NCBI GenBank assembly: GCA_030066195.1
Contig: JASJCB010000162.1
Location: 1-40,597 of the forward strand
DNA length: 40,597 bases
Direction: 5' to 3'
From: Acidobacteriota bacterium
Lineage (GTDB): Bacteria; Acidobacteriota; Holophagae; Acanthopleuribacterales; Acanthopleuribacteraceae
Shown: positions 8,003 to 15,999 of the stretch, piece after piece
How positions within the stretch are numbered: position 1 is the first letter of the stretch
How the letters are laid out: each line of letters opens with the position of its first letter
Notes under the pieces: model-generated
What the model saw: the letters and a program-made list of their open reading frames with translations, nothing else
Told to the model about the DNA's origin: nothing
The model's database searches: none
Translations under genes and position numbers: made by a program

Positions 8003-9577
8003 ATGCCCGACGATAAACAAACCGATAGTGAGAACCTCGTTCACCAGTTTCTGGAAGCCAGCCGCGAGCAGGCCGGAAAAAACGCCGAAAAGGAAGCTCT
8101 CAGGCGGAGCGGGCTCCGGTTGGCGCTGGGTTTGACCGTTGTATCTCTGGTACTGGCTGTTTTTTCGTTTATATCCCGCCAGGGGACGATACGCCAGATG
8201 GAACGAACTGAACTGCGCCGTGCTCAGGCCGAACAACTCATCGAATTTATGCTCACCGATCTCAAAGAAAAACTCGACAGCGTGGGCCGTTTGGACGTTT
8301 TGGAGAATGTGGGCGCCGAAGCCATGGCCTACTTTGAAACCCTCTCGGAGGCCGAGCTCACGGGCGACTCTCTGGCCCGGAAAGTGCGGGCCATGCACCG
8401 CATCGGCGAGGTGCGCTACCTTCAAAACGATAAAAAGGGCGCTCTGGAAATCTTCGACCGGGCTCTCTCCAATGCAAAAGCCCTGGCACAGCGAGACCCC
8501 CTCCACAGCGACTGGCACATGCTCCTGGTGACCAGCTATTTTTGGATGGCAAATGTGCATCAGGCAGATTACAACGCGGCAGCCGGCTTGCCCTATTGTG
8601 AGGCGTATCAAGAGGTCGCCGAAAGGATGTACCAGGCATACCCCGACGACCCCGACTGGCAATTCGAGCTGACTTGCGCCTACCAGAATATGACGGTTGC
8701 CTTAAGAGCACTCAATCGCATCCCGGAGGCCCTCGAAATGGCGCAGCGCAACACGCAACTCGCACGAGAACTCTGGGAACAGAGCAAGGATGACCTCTCA
8801 CTCAAAAGGGATCTGGCCGACAGTTTGAATTGGCGCGGGATTCTGTTCAGACACAGCGACATATCCGCGGCCGTGGCCGATCACAAGGCGTCCGTCAAAC
8901 TACTTCAGGAAATCGCGGCCACAGAACCCAAGAACATGGAGTACCAAACCAATCTTCAGGATGCTCAACGCATCCTCGCCAAGTCATATCGCTTCGATTG
9001 CCGACCCGAGCAAGCGCTAAACCACGACAAGCAGGCTCTGGAAACCATCAAACAACTCGTAGCACACGACCCCACCAACGCCGACTGGTCCGACGCCTAT
9101 ACTCAGGTTCACGTGACAATTGCATACGCATATGGAAAGTTGAATCAATGGGATTTGGCGGAGGAGTACCTTTCCACAGCACACGAATTCATGATGTCAA
9201 CGGATTACCATTCCCAGGTAACCGCCCGCTCCATCGCCTTAAAAAAGATCCGCAATCTACAGGCCCGAAAACATCTCGCCTTCGGGGATCACGAACGTGC
9301 TTTCAACCTGACTCATGAAGACACACGCGACGTGAAAGACACAGCAGGGCTTACCCCTGAGATGCGTGAGATTTACATATCCAATTTAATCATATTGGCC
9401 AGGGCCTCCCTCCATGTAAACAGGAGCGCTGATGCCGTGGCAGCCTACGAGGTGCTCCATCGTGAGGCTGTAGGCCAAGAGCATCTGTCCACCCGCACGG
9501 CCCAGGCGCTGGAGCATGTGCACGAGGTATTGTGGGGGGAGGTGGACAATCCTTCCACCCCCGCCCCGTGCTACTAA
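8003..9577 (+). CDS. Membrane-anchored TPR protein
   Basis: A 524-residue protein with a short charged N-terminus, one transmembrane helix at about 39-58, and a long helical region. The stretch AEQLIEFMLTDLKEKL then GRLDVLENVG matches the juxtamembrane motif that follows the membrane helix in many kinase-TPR and STAND-TPR proteins. Degenerate TPRs (for example KKGALEIFDRAL and IPEALEMAQ) fill the rest. There is no kinase or NTPase domain, so it looks like a sensor arm lacking its enzymatic head. AGGAAG lies 6 bases before ATG 8003. The nearest headed partner without repeats is the STAND protein ending at 6797; the pairing is speculative. Confidence 0.8.
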   Translation: MPDDKQTDSENLVHQFLEASREQAGKNAEKEALRRSGLRLALGLTVVSLVLAVFSFISRQGTIRQMERTELRRAQAEQLIEFMLTDLKEKLDSVGRLDVLENVGAEAMAYFETLSEAELTGDSLARKVRAMHRIGEVRYLQNDKKGALEIFDRALSNAKALAQRDPLHSDWHMLLVTSYFWMANVHQADYNAAAGLPYCEAYQEVAERMYQAYPDDPDWQFELTCAYQNMTVALRALNRIPEALEMAQRNTQLARELWEQSKDDLSLKRDLADSLNWRGILFRHSDISAAVADHKASVKLLQEIAATEPKNMEYQTNLQDAQRILAKSYRFDCRPEQALNHDKQALETIKQLVAHDPTNADWSDAYTQVHVTIAYAYGKLNQWDLAEEYLSTAHEFMMSTDYHSQVTARSIALKKIRNLQARKHLAFGDHERAFNLTHEDTRDVKDTAGLTPEMREIYISNLIILARASLHVNRSADAVAAYEVLHREAVGQEHLSTRTAQALEHVHEVLWGEVDNPSTPAPCY

Positions 9578-9626
9578 GGTTTACCACTGTATTGAGTTCA
9601 TTGGAGGTTGGCGGTGCAATGCTGAT

Positions 9627-9642
9627 AGAATCCGAAGATTCT
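9627..9642. other. Small hairpin between convergent genes
   Basis: AGAATC-CGAA-GATTCT is a perfect 6-bp stem with a 4-base loop, in the 71-bp gap between the convergent stops at 9577 and 9649. No T-run follows on either strand, so it is at best a weak transcript end. Confidence 0.3.
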
Positions 9643-9648
9643 GCAGCA

Positions 9649-10716
9649 TCACATCGCCATTGCCGGATCATTCACTGAGGGTGAATCTTTCGAACTCTGT
9701 AACTCCATGGGAGAAGTAGTTGCAATGTATGTTTTAACGCCATATGAACCTTTGAATGTGCCTTTTAGAGATACAAGAACAGAACTCCCACTGCTTTCCT
9801 TGATTTCTCCACTGAAGAAACTATCCTTTTCGAGAATTTTTTCAATAACCTCAGCGCTGATAGTATTGCCTGGCCCGTATACTCTCTCCGCTGTCGCGGT
9901 GACCCACATTTCGAGTTCAAAGTCTGTAGAAACATCATCTGCCCAATCCATCCATGAATGACACTTTACGTACGATCTTGGGGGGATTGTAATTTCCTCA
10001 CTAACCTCATATGTTTCCGTTACAGTCTTCGACCACTCTTGATTAGCCTGTAACCCTATCTCAACACTTGCCTCTGCTTCTGTAGACGCCAAAAACGGAA
10101 CATCCGCCTTAATAGAAACTTTCAAGCCGGTCGTCAGGGATTGTTGCAAACCGAATGTAAAGGCACTTTCCTTGGCGATTGTTTTGCTGACCTTCGTTTT
10201 AAGTGTTGCATCTGAATCGTTGGGGTACTCCTTGTAAGAAATCAATTCAACTGGGGTTGTTCCGGATGGGGGTTCGCTCATGTCATAGCGTATAACATCT
10301 AATTTCGCATCCCACTTTATTGGCAACTCGATCTGTACAGCCTCCATCCTAAGAGATCTGCCGGTAGTCCCTGCCTCAGTACCATTCTCTACATAGCCTT
10401 GCCACCCTATATCCTGCACATGACCACGATACTTGACATTGAGTCCGGAATTCCCCGTCAAGACGATTTCAAGAGCCTCCATCCTAAGAGATCTGCCGGT
10501 AGTTCCTGCCTCAGCACCATTCTCTACCCAACCTTGCCATCCTATATCCTGCACATGGGCACGGTATTTGATTTCCATTCCTTGAGGGGCATCGATTAAT
10601 CGGATTTTAATAGCTTCCATCCGAAGAGATCTGCCGGTAGTGCCTGCCACAGCACCGTCCTCTACCCAGCCTTGCCACCCTATATCCTGCACGTGAGCAC
10701 AATATTGAACTTTCAT
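9649..10716 (-). CDS. ChW-repeat protein with predicted ETX/MTX2 (aerolysin-type) pore-forming domain
   Basis: 355 residues. Three near-identical ChW repeats begin around 2, 48 and 93, each with HVQDIGWQG...GTTGRSLRMEA, the signature of the clostridial hydrophobic-W repeat. They are followed by an all-beta region (about 150-335) with long Ser/Thr/Glu-rich amphipathic strands (SKTIAKESAFTFG, TEAEASVEIG, TVTETYEVSEEITIPP), the pattern of ETX/MTX2 and aerolysin-like beta-pore formers. ChW repeats are thought to bind cell surfaces, so a targeted pore-forming toxin is the best reading. There is no signal peptide, so release would need lysis or another route. A consensus AGGAGGT lies 5 bases before ATG. 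Two lines of the gene count 47% and 42% GC, suggesting transfer. The ChW call is firm, the toxin call moderate. Confidence 0.75.
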   Translation of the reverse strand: MKVQYCAHVQDIGWQGWVEDGAVAGTTGRSLRMEAIKIRLIDAPQGMEIKYRAHVQDIGWQGWVENGAEAGTTGRSLRMEALEIVLTGNSGLNVKYRGHVQDIGWQGYVENGTEAGTTGRSLRMEAVQIELPIKWDAKLDVIRYDMSEPPSGTTPVELISYKEYPNDSDATLKTKVSKTIAKESAFTFGLQQSLTTGLKVSIKADVPFLASTEAEASVEIGLQANQEWSKTVTETYEVSEEITIPPRSYVKCHSWMDWADDVSTDFELEMWVTATAERVYGPGNTISAEVIEKILEKDSFFSGEIKESSGSSVLVSLKGTFKGSYGVKTYIATTSPMELQSSKDSPSVNDPAMAM

Positions 10717-10800
10717 TTTGGACCTCCTGTTTAATCCTGATTATCATTATTCTGTAAAGGAGAATTTGTTCGTTTTGTTTCCCCTTATCTAAGTTGCGTT

Positions 10801-10840
10801 AGATGCGGACCTCGAGGCTCAAAAAAAGACAAAAATCGTG
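10801..10840 (-). promoter_or_regulatory. T-rich upstream element, copy 2
   Basis: On the minus strand it reads TTTTTGTCTTTTTTTGAGCC, then TCGAGG and CGCATC, about 85-125 bases before the ChW gene start. It matches the element at 7810-7860 in order and content, with small length changes. Just beyond it on the plus strand is the 12-bp palindrome CCGCGGCCGCGG (about 10855-10866). Confidence 0.4.
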
Positions 10841-10989
10841 GTCTTCGAATGGAGCCCGCGGCCGCGGTTCGCCTTTCAGCCCGCCTCATCTCAACAGGTG
10901 GCCGCGGCGCCTACCTACCTACTGAGATGTAACCATTCCTATATATACCCCTAATACTCCCACATCGTCGTCGACTCCAGCGCCCGGAA

Positions 10990-11018
10990 GGATCGCGTGT
11001 TCAATGAACACGCGATCC
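10990..11018. promoter_or_regulatory. Perfect 29-bp palindrome (14-bp arms, 1-base centre)
   Basis: GGATCGCGTGTTCA and its exact complement TGAACACGCGATCC flank a single A. No T-run follows, so it is not a typical terminator. It lies about 100-130 bp upstream of a sigma-54-like promoter at 11119, the usual distance for an enhancer-binding-protein site. The remainder of 10717-11237 shows no gene. Confidence 0.6.
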
Positions 11019-11118
11019 CTCTATACCCCTGTTCATCGTACAGGCCTGCTGCCACTGCAAACACTTTTATCAATCAGGTAAAGCTTTTTCTTTCAGTGAG
11101 ATGGGAGATGCCAACAAA

Positions 11119-11135
11119 TTGGCCTTCAGCTTGCC
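11119..11135 (+). promoter_or_regulatory. Candidate sigma-54 (-24/-12) promoter for the repeat protein
   Basis: TTGGCCTTCAGCTTGCC has GG (11121-11122) and GC (11133-11134) exactly 10 bases apart. The -12 part TTGC is perfect and the -24 part keeps TTGGC but not the ACG. Transcription would start near 11146, leaving a leader of about 92 bases before ATG 11238. Confidence 0.4.
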
Positions 11136-11237
11136 TTATAGAAGGGCGCACGGTAGCAATATCGTGGAATCAAAAGGGCGGCATACCAATATTAATGAGC
11201 CATTTGGCGCTTGGATTCCCCCAAAAAAGGAAAAGGA

Positions 11238-12125
11238 ATGTTAAATTATAGGAAAGTTTTTAAAGCAAGTTTATTTTACGGACTGGTAATTGGGTTTCAG
11301 CCGGCAATGGCACAGACGGTGGTCACCACGGTGATCGAGGGCGATGAGCCGGCGCACCACGGGGTGATCCAAGTACTTCGGGGTACGGGATTCATGGCGC
11401 AGATCGCGGAGGGGGGAGGTGATATCGACCCCAACGACCCGAATCGCGTGATTGCCGATCGTTTCGCCAATGGAACCCTGGAGCAGGTCTTCGCGGGAAC
11501 CACCCTGGTATCTCAGATCCTGGAAGAGGGAGAGCCGAATTCTCTAAACGACCCCAACGGGCTGATTTTAGCCGTTCGCATTCATACAGCGAAACTACAG
11601 GCCACCTACATTATGGAGCAGGGAGGAGATTTCGATCTTAATGATCCCGATGGATTGACCCCCCGCACCATCGTCATTCACACCAACGAAGGGGCCTCCT
11701 CCTCGAAAATCATCATCGACCAGGGTCCGACGGAAGACCCCAATGATCCCGATGGGCTGAGAGTTGCCGGCATCGACCAGGGTCCGACGGAAGACCCCAA
11801 TGATCCCGATGGGCTGACGGCTGCAAGCATCGACCAGGGTCCGACGGAAGACCCCAATGATCCCGACGGGCTAATGGCTGCCGGCATCGATCAGGGACCG
11901 ACGGAAGACCCCAATGATCCCGATGGGTTGAGGACTGCAGGCATCGATCAGGGACCGACGGAAGATCCCAATGACCCCGACGGGCTGAGGGCTGCCGAGG
12001 ACGACGGTGCAACGCTGCACCGTGGACAGTTTGGCAATACACAAGTGATCGTTGTGGTGAGACCCGCACAACCCGGCAAAGCGGCTCCCCCCATGCGCAT
12101 CAGCATGTACAAAACGCTTCTCTAA
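11238..12125 (+). CDS. Exported acidic repeat protein of unknown function
   Basis: A 295-residue protein with a Sec signal peptide (cleavage after PAMAQ or AMA, about 24-26). The middle (about 160-254) is five copies of a 19-residue unit built on IDQGPTEDPNDPDGL. Older, decayed versions lie before it (DIDPNDPN, SLNDPNGL, DLNDPDGL). The Asp/Asn/Gly-rich core recalls calcium-binding loops but does not fit EF-hand or thrombospondin-3 spacing exactly. ATG 11238 is preferred over an upstream in-frame start because it begins the signal peptide and has AAGG about 7 bases before it. The kinase gene follows after 57 bases, possibly in the same transcript. Confidence 0.75.
   Translation: MLNYRKVFKASLFYGLVIGFQPAMAQTVVTTVIEGDEPAHHGVIQVLRGTGFMAQIAEGGGDIDPNDPNRVIADRFANGTLEQVFAGTTLVSQILEEGEPNSLNDPNGLILAVRIHTAKLQATYIMEQGGDFDLNDPDGLTPRTIVIHTNEGASSSKIIIDQGPTEDPNDPDGLRVAGIDQGPTEDPNDPDGLTAASIDQGPTEDPNDPDGLMAAGIDQGPTEDPNDPDGLRTAGIDQGPTEDPNDPDGLRAAEDDGATLHRGQFGNTQVIVVVRPAQPGKAAPPMRISMYKTLL
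11715..11999 (+). repeat. 57-bp in-frame tandem repeat, 5 copies
   Basis: Five units of 57 bp encode the 19-residue repeats of the exported protein. Units differ by only a few bases (for example GACCAGGGTCCGACGG against GATCAGGGACCGACGG), so expansion looks recent and copy number may vary between strains. Confidence 0.9.
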
Positions 12126-12131
12126 CCCCAT

Positions 12132-12175
12132 GCCCCCTACTTGTTGATGTGCTAAACTGACGCGGAGTAGGGGGC
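12132..12175 (+). promoter_or_regulatory. Hairpin covering the ribosome-binding site of the kinase gene
   Basis: GCCCCCTAC (12132-12140) pairs perfectly with GTAGGGGGC (12167-12175). The right arm contains the G-rich Shine-Dalgarno sequence 8 bases before the GTG start at 12183. Folding would hide the ribosome-binding site, suggesting translation control or coupling to the upstream gene, which stops at 12125. No T-run follows. Confidence 0.45.
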
Positions 12176-12182
12176 TTGTATC

Positions 12183-14768
12183 GTGTCTTCGTCGCCACAT
12201 GCTGATCGCGGTGCTTACGGCACTCAGGATCTCGGATCACTGTTCACCGAAGCGTTGGCATGCAACGAATCGGAACAGGGGCAACTGCTGGACGATCTGA
12301 AACAAAACGAGCCCGAATTAGCCGAGAAACTAGAACAACTGCTCCTGTCTTATCACCGCTTCGACCGCCGGGCGGAGCAGGGAAAAGTGGCCGACCCCCG
12401 ACAAACCCACCCGGGGTGGACGCAGGGAACGATGGACTTCCGACCAAACCAGGGAATGGACGACCCACCGCCGGATCAGGTCGGTCCGTACAAGATCGAA
12501 TCGGAGTTGGGACGAGGGGCCGCCGCCCGGGTCTTTCTGGCCATGCAGCAGTCGCCGGAGCGTCAGGTTGCCCTGAAGCTAATCCCCGGCAGAGAGCGCA
12601 GCTCCCAACTACTCAAGCGCTTTCGTTACGAATACCAGGCCCTGGCTTTGATGCGTCACCCCAATATCGCGACGGTTTTCGATGTGGGTCAAACGCCTGT
12701 AGGCGACGCCTGGATTGCCATGGAGTATGTTCCGGGCTCGGATTTGAATTGTTATTGCCGCCGGCAGGGGCTTGACCGGGTACAACGCATCCTCTTGTTC
12801 ATGCAGGTGCTTGACGGCATGATTCACGCCCATGGACAGGGGGTCATTCACCGAGACCTCAAGCCTTCCAATATCATCGCCTATAACCTGGACGGCAGGC
12901 ACATGGTGAAGATCATCGATTTTGGTCTGGCTCGCAGCCGGGAGCAGGTCCGAGAGGGACGTTGGTCGGCGGTCGGCACCCCCGCATATATGGCCCCGGA
13001 ACTGCTCACCGCCAACACCAATAAGGCGCCCAATGTGGCGGCCGACATTTATGCCCTGGGGATGCTCTTCCACGAAATGATGACGGACCGTCATCCCATT
13101 GATTTGGAAGCCCTGGGTAAGCTTCCACCTGCTCAGGCGTTCCGTATGCTCAGAGAAACACGTCCTCAACTCCCCAAGGAACTGCCTAGAGACCTCGGCT
13201 GGATTTTCGCGAAGGCAACGGCCCACAACCCGCGGGAACGCTATTCCTCGGCAAGTCAGTTTAGGGACGATATCGGACGCTTTCTGGACCACCTTCCCGT
13301 GCTCGCTGCACCGCAATCCAACATGTATGTCTTCCGCAAACTGGTGAGGCGCCGCCGTCAGCTCTTTGCCATGCTGGGCGTTCTGTTGTTGGCGACGGTT
13401 TCGGGTTTCGCCTATGTGACCGTTTCCAGGGACCAGGCGGTCAAGGCTCGGGAACAGTTTCAGGAGGTGAACGAGTTCCTCAACAAAATGCTGATCGCGC
13501 CCCATCCCCAAAAGCAGGGCTGGGACGTGCGCATGGTGGATGTTTTGGAAAATGCGGAACTCCTTTTGCTCGAGGATTCCCAAAAACACCCCGAGGTGAT
13601 CTTGCCATTGAGTATCACCCTGGGCGAAACCTATGTGGGCCTGGGCCTCTACGAGAAGGCGGAGGTTCATTTGCAGCGTGCCCTTAAGCTGGCAGGCTCG
13701 GGTCTATCAACAGATCTATCCGAGCGTGCGAAAGCCTATGAACTGCTGGGCAAAGTGAAACGCAGACAGGAAGTCTATGGAGATGCAGAAGCCTACTACC
13801 AGAAGGCGATTAGCTTGTGGCGGCAAGTTGCCGGGCCTTTGAGTCGTCAGGTTTTGAAAGCTCGCTACGGCTTGTACACCACCTGGGACATGGCCAAAGA
13901 CAAGAAGTCCGCCCAGGCGGCTTACGAAGACTTATTGGCCCAACAGGAAGCCCTCTTTGGCGAAAGTGATGAAGACACCCTGTCCACCATGGTGGGGCTG
14001 GCAAACAGCCTGACATCTTCTGACAAAGATAAAGCGGCCTCGTACTATGAACAGGCTTTGAAGAGACAGCGCAAGACCCTGGGCCCCGATGATCCCGCAA
14101 CGCTTTCCAGCGAGTACAATCTCGCCGGCATCTGGATGAAGCAAGACCGATTAAACGAGGCGGAAGCTTTGATGAAGGCTAACCTGGCCGTTCGCAAAAG
14201 AGTGTTGGGACCCACTTATATTTACACTCTGAGTTCCATGGGACGGCTGGGTCAGGTCTACTCGAAACAGGGTCGCGACGAAGAGGCGATGGCCATCTGG
14301 CATGAGCTCTGGGACGTCTATCAGTCAACGTCCGGCCCTCCGTCGCTCGCTGTTCGTATCCATCTCGGACTACTGGCAAACACTTACGCCCTACGCGGCG
14401 ATAATGAAACCGCGCTGGAGCTTTATCTGGAGTTGGTCCGTCTTTGTGACTCCCATCAATTGAGTCACGATGACCAGGCACTATACGCCATGCATAACAT
14501 CGGTTTTGTTGCCATGGAAATGGAACGTTACTCTCTGGCCGCTCAGCATTTGGACAGATGTTTTAAGATCAGAACAGCGACATTGGGTCCCACCGGCCTG
14601 GACACGCTAAAGACCCAATTGCTCCTAAGCGAACTAGCCCGGAAACAGGGCGACAAAGAACTGGCTAAAAGGCGCTGCAAGGAAGCTCTTGAGATGCTCC
14701 GCTTACACCACAGCGGCGACAAACATGTTCTAAAGGCTCAGGAACTCTACGACAGTTTGATGCAATAG
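12183..14768 (+). CDS. Ser/Thr protein kinase with membrane helix and TPR domain
   Basis: An 861-residue transmembrane kinase. A helical N-terminal region (1-100) precedes the kinase domain (about 103-368): loop GRGAAARV (110-117, two of the usual glycines replaced by alanine), Lys132, HRDLKPSN (223-230), DFG (247-249 region) and APE (271-273). A transmembrane helix lies at about 394-414. The C-terminal half is TPR, with kinesin-light-chain-like units (LGPDDPATLSSEYNLAG, LGPTYIYTLSSMGRLGQ). It should sense protein partners outside or in the periplasm and phosphorylate cytoplasmic targets. Start is GTG 12183 behind a G-rich Shine-Dalgarno site. The convergent ECF sigma factor stops 21 bases downstream; kinases of this type often accompany ECF factors. 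Confidence 0.9.
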   Translation: MSSSPHADRGAYGTQDLGSLFTEALACNESEQGQLLDDLKQNEPELAEKLEQLLLSYHRFDRRAEQGKVADPRQTHPGWTQGTMDFRPNQGMDDPPPDQVGPYKIESELGRGAAARVFLAMQQSPERQVALKLIPGRERSSQLLKRFRYEYQALALMRHPNIATVFDVGQTPVGDAWIAMEYVPGSDLNCYCRRQGLDRVQRILLFMQVLDGMIHAHGQGVIHRDLKPSNIIAYNLDGRHMVKIIDFGLARSREQVREGRWSAVGTPAYMAPELLTANTNKAPNVAADIYALGMLFHEMMTDRHPIDLEALGKLPPAQAFRMLRETRPQLPKELPRDLGWIFAKATAHNPRERYSSASQFRDDIGRFLDHLPVLAAPQSNMYVFRKLVRRRRQLFAMLGVLLLATVSGFAYVTVSRDQAVKAREQFQEVNEFLNKMLIAPHPQKQGWDVRMVDVLENAELLLLEDSQKHPEVILPLSITLGETYVGLGLYEKAEVHLQRALKLAGSGLSTDLSERAKAYELLGKVKRRQEVYGDAEAYYQKAISLWRQVAGPLSRQVLKARYGLYTTWDMAKDKKSAQAAYEDLLAQQEALFGESDEDTLSTMVGLANSLTSSDKDKAASYYEQALKRQRKTLGPDDPATLSSEYNLAGIWMKQDRLNEAEALMKANLAVRKRVLGPTYIYTLSSMGRLGQVYSKQGRDEEAMAIWHELWDVYQSTSGPPSLAVRIHLGLLANTYALRGDNETALELYLELVRLCDSHQLSHDDQALYAMHNIGFVAMEMERYSLAAQHLDRCFKIRTATLGPTGLDTLKTQLLLSELARKQGDKELAKRRCKEALEMLRLHHSGDKHVLKAQELYDSLMQ

Positions 14769-14789
14769 AAGACATGCAGCCCGGTGGTA

Positions 14790-15353
14790 TTACAGTCCGC
14801 GCAGCGTGAGGAACATCAGCCTTTTCGCATCTGCCCACTCGCGCTTGACCGTGGCCGGGGAAATCTGCAGCGCCTCGGCGATTTCCGTGTTTTCCAGCTC
14901 ACCGAATATTTTCAACTCCAGTACCCGCGCGGTTCTTGGATGATCTATTTCCAGCTTCTTCAAAGCCTTGTCAACGGCCAGGGCCGTATCCGGGTCGAAA
15001 AGATAGGCGTCATCTATATGATCGAGCGTTACATTCATATTTTGACCCCGCTTCAGCGTTTGGCGCTTGCGGGCTTGCTCCACCAGAATGCGGCGCATCA
15101 TGCGGGTTGCTACCACAAAGAAATGTGTGCGGCTTTTGAATTGAATGCGGTTGCCCTCAGCCAGGCGTAAATACAACTCGTTGACCAGTGCGGTGGCCTG
15201 CAGGATTCCCTCGCCCATTTCTTCCTTGAAGATACCCAGCGCGCGATGCTTGAGCGCCTCATAAATCTCCGGGATCAGGCGATCGAGCGCCTCGTCATCA
15301 CCCAGTTCCCATTCCTGGAGAACCCTGGTAAATTCCGTGTATTCTGCCCGCAT
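14790..15353 (-). CDS. ECF-type RNA polymerase sigma factor
   Basis: A 187-residue ECF sigma factor of the family frequent in Planctomycetota and Acidobacteriota. The region-2 part includes ALVNELYLRLA and a FFVVATRMMRRILVEQARKR stretch for core and -10 recognition. The region-4 helix-turn-helix is near the end (LENTEIAEALQISPATVKREW). No anti-sigma gene adjoins it. ATG 15353 is chosen over TTG 15356 because AAGGAG lies at the right distance. It converges on the kinase gene, leaving 21 bases between stops. Regulation by the neighbouring kinase is possible, as known for ECF groups tied to Ser/Thr kinases. Confidence 0.92.
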   Translation of the reverse strand: MRAEYTEFTRVLQEWELGDDEALDRLIPEIYEALKHRALGIFKEEMGEGILQATALVNELYLRLAEGNRIQFKSRTHFFVVATRMMRRILVEQARKRQTLKRGQNMNVTLDHIDDAYLFDPDTALAVDKALKKLEIDHPRTARVLELKIFGELENTEIAEALQISPATVKREWADAKRLMFLTLRGL

Positions 15354-15668
15354 CAACTTCTCCTTGATATACCGGATCGGCTTGTCTCCAAACTTCGTGG
15401 GACCCTTGGGCCGGTCTCACGTCGCCCGGATTGCCTGACCAAAAGACGAAATATAGCACACCCCCTGAAATGAAAAGAGGGTGAAACCAAAAACCACCAA
15501 AGGCTTCCCGTCCCCAGGCAAGTATTATCTCCAGGCCGGGTTGTAAGTGCGCACTCCAGAAGCAACTTGCCGCCTACAACTTGAGGTGCCGGTCTCTACA
15601 TGTGGTGGCAAATGAAGAAGCTACGCAAGGTAGGTCTATGGGTCATCGCGAGCAGCCCCGCTCAGGGC

Positions 15669-15794
15669 TCACTGTTTGGGGTCTTGATCCAGTTCGGTCT
15701 GTTTGAGACCGTGAGAGGCCGCCGGCTCGCCGGCGAAGCGGTCCCGGCCCAGCCGAATCAGGGCTGCTGAGATCTTTGCAACGGGTTGCGCCAC
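15669..15794 (-). CDS. Possible small ORF in the long intergenic region
   Basis: A GTG-started frame of 41 residues containing AKISAALIRLG and ending DQDPKQ, with a purine-rich AAGAG just upstream. Its composition is more protein-like than the longer overlapping 88-residue frame at 15643-15909, which is Arg/Ser-rich and unconvincing. It could be a gene remnant. Otherwise 15354-15850 shows only short hairpins (for example CGCCGGC-TC-GCCGGCG at 15720-15735) and no clear gene. Confidence 0.18.
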   Translation of the reverse strand: MAQPVAKISAALIRLGRDRFAGEPAASHGLKQTELDQDPKQ

Positions 15795-15856
15795 GTACTC
15801 TTTTTTTGGCCCGCGTCATTTGCGGGTGGTGTCTGCTTACGCCGGGGTCAAGGGAT

Positions 15857-15866
15857 GTCAATTGAC
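15857..15866. promoter_or_regulatory. Dyad GTCAATTGAC, possible activator site
   Basis: A perfect 10-bp palindrome about 110 bp upstream of the sigma-54 promoter at 15973, a typical position for an enhancer-binding protein. Ten-base palindromes also occur by chance. Confidence 0.3.
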
Positions 15867-15972
15867 GTCGTTTTGAGGTCATTTTTTCAACAGGGGCCTT
15901 CCCGCACATGCTCTATACGCCAATGTGAGGTATAAGCTGCCTGATTCATGTGATTTACAAATGAGCCAGGTT

Positions 15973-15989
15973 TTGGCACGGTCCTGGCT
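15973..15989 (+). promoter_or_regulatory. Sigma-54 (-24/-12) promoter
   Basis: TTGGCACG-GTCC-TGGCT matches the consensus YTGGCACG-N4-TTGCW with one mismatch in the -12 box. GG (15975-15976) and GC (15987-15988) are exactly 10 bases apart. Initiation is predicted near 16000. It is embedded in an 8-bp inverted repeat, GAGCCAGG (15963-15970) and CCTGGCTC (15983-15990). The two sigma-54 activators in this window are obvious candidates to control it. Confidence 0.65.
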
Positions 15990-15999
15990 CTAAGAGAAG

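Noticed and set aside
15643..15909. 88-residue minus-strand frame
   Set aside because: Arg/Ser/Gly-rich, no ribosome-binding site, no recognisable motif. Another frame of the same strand is more protein-like but only 41 residues.
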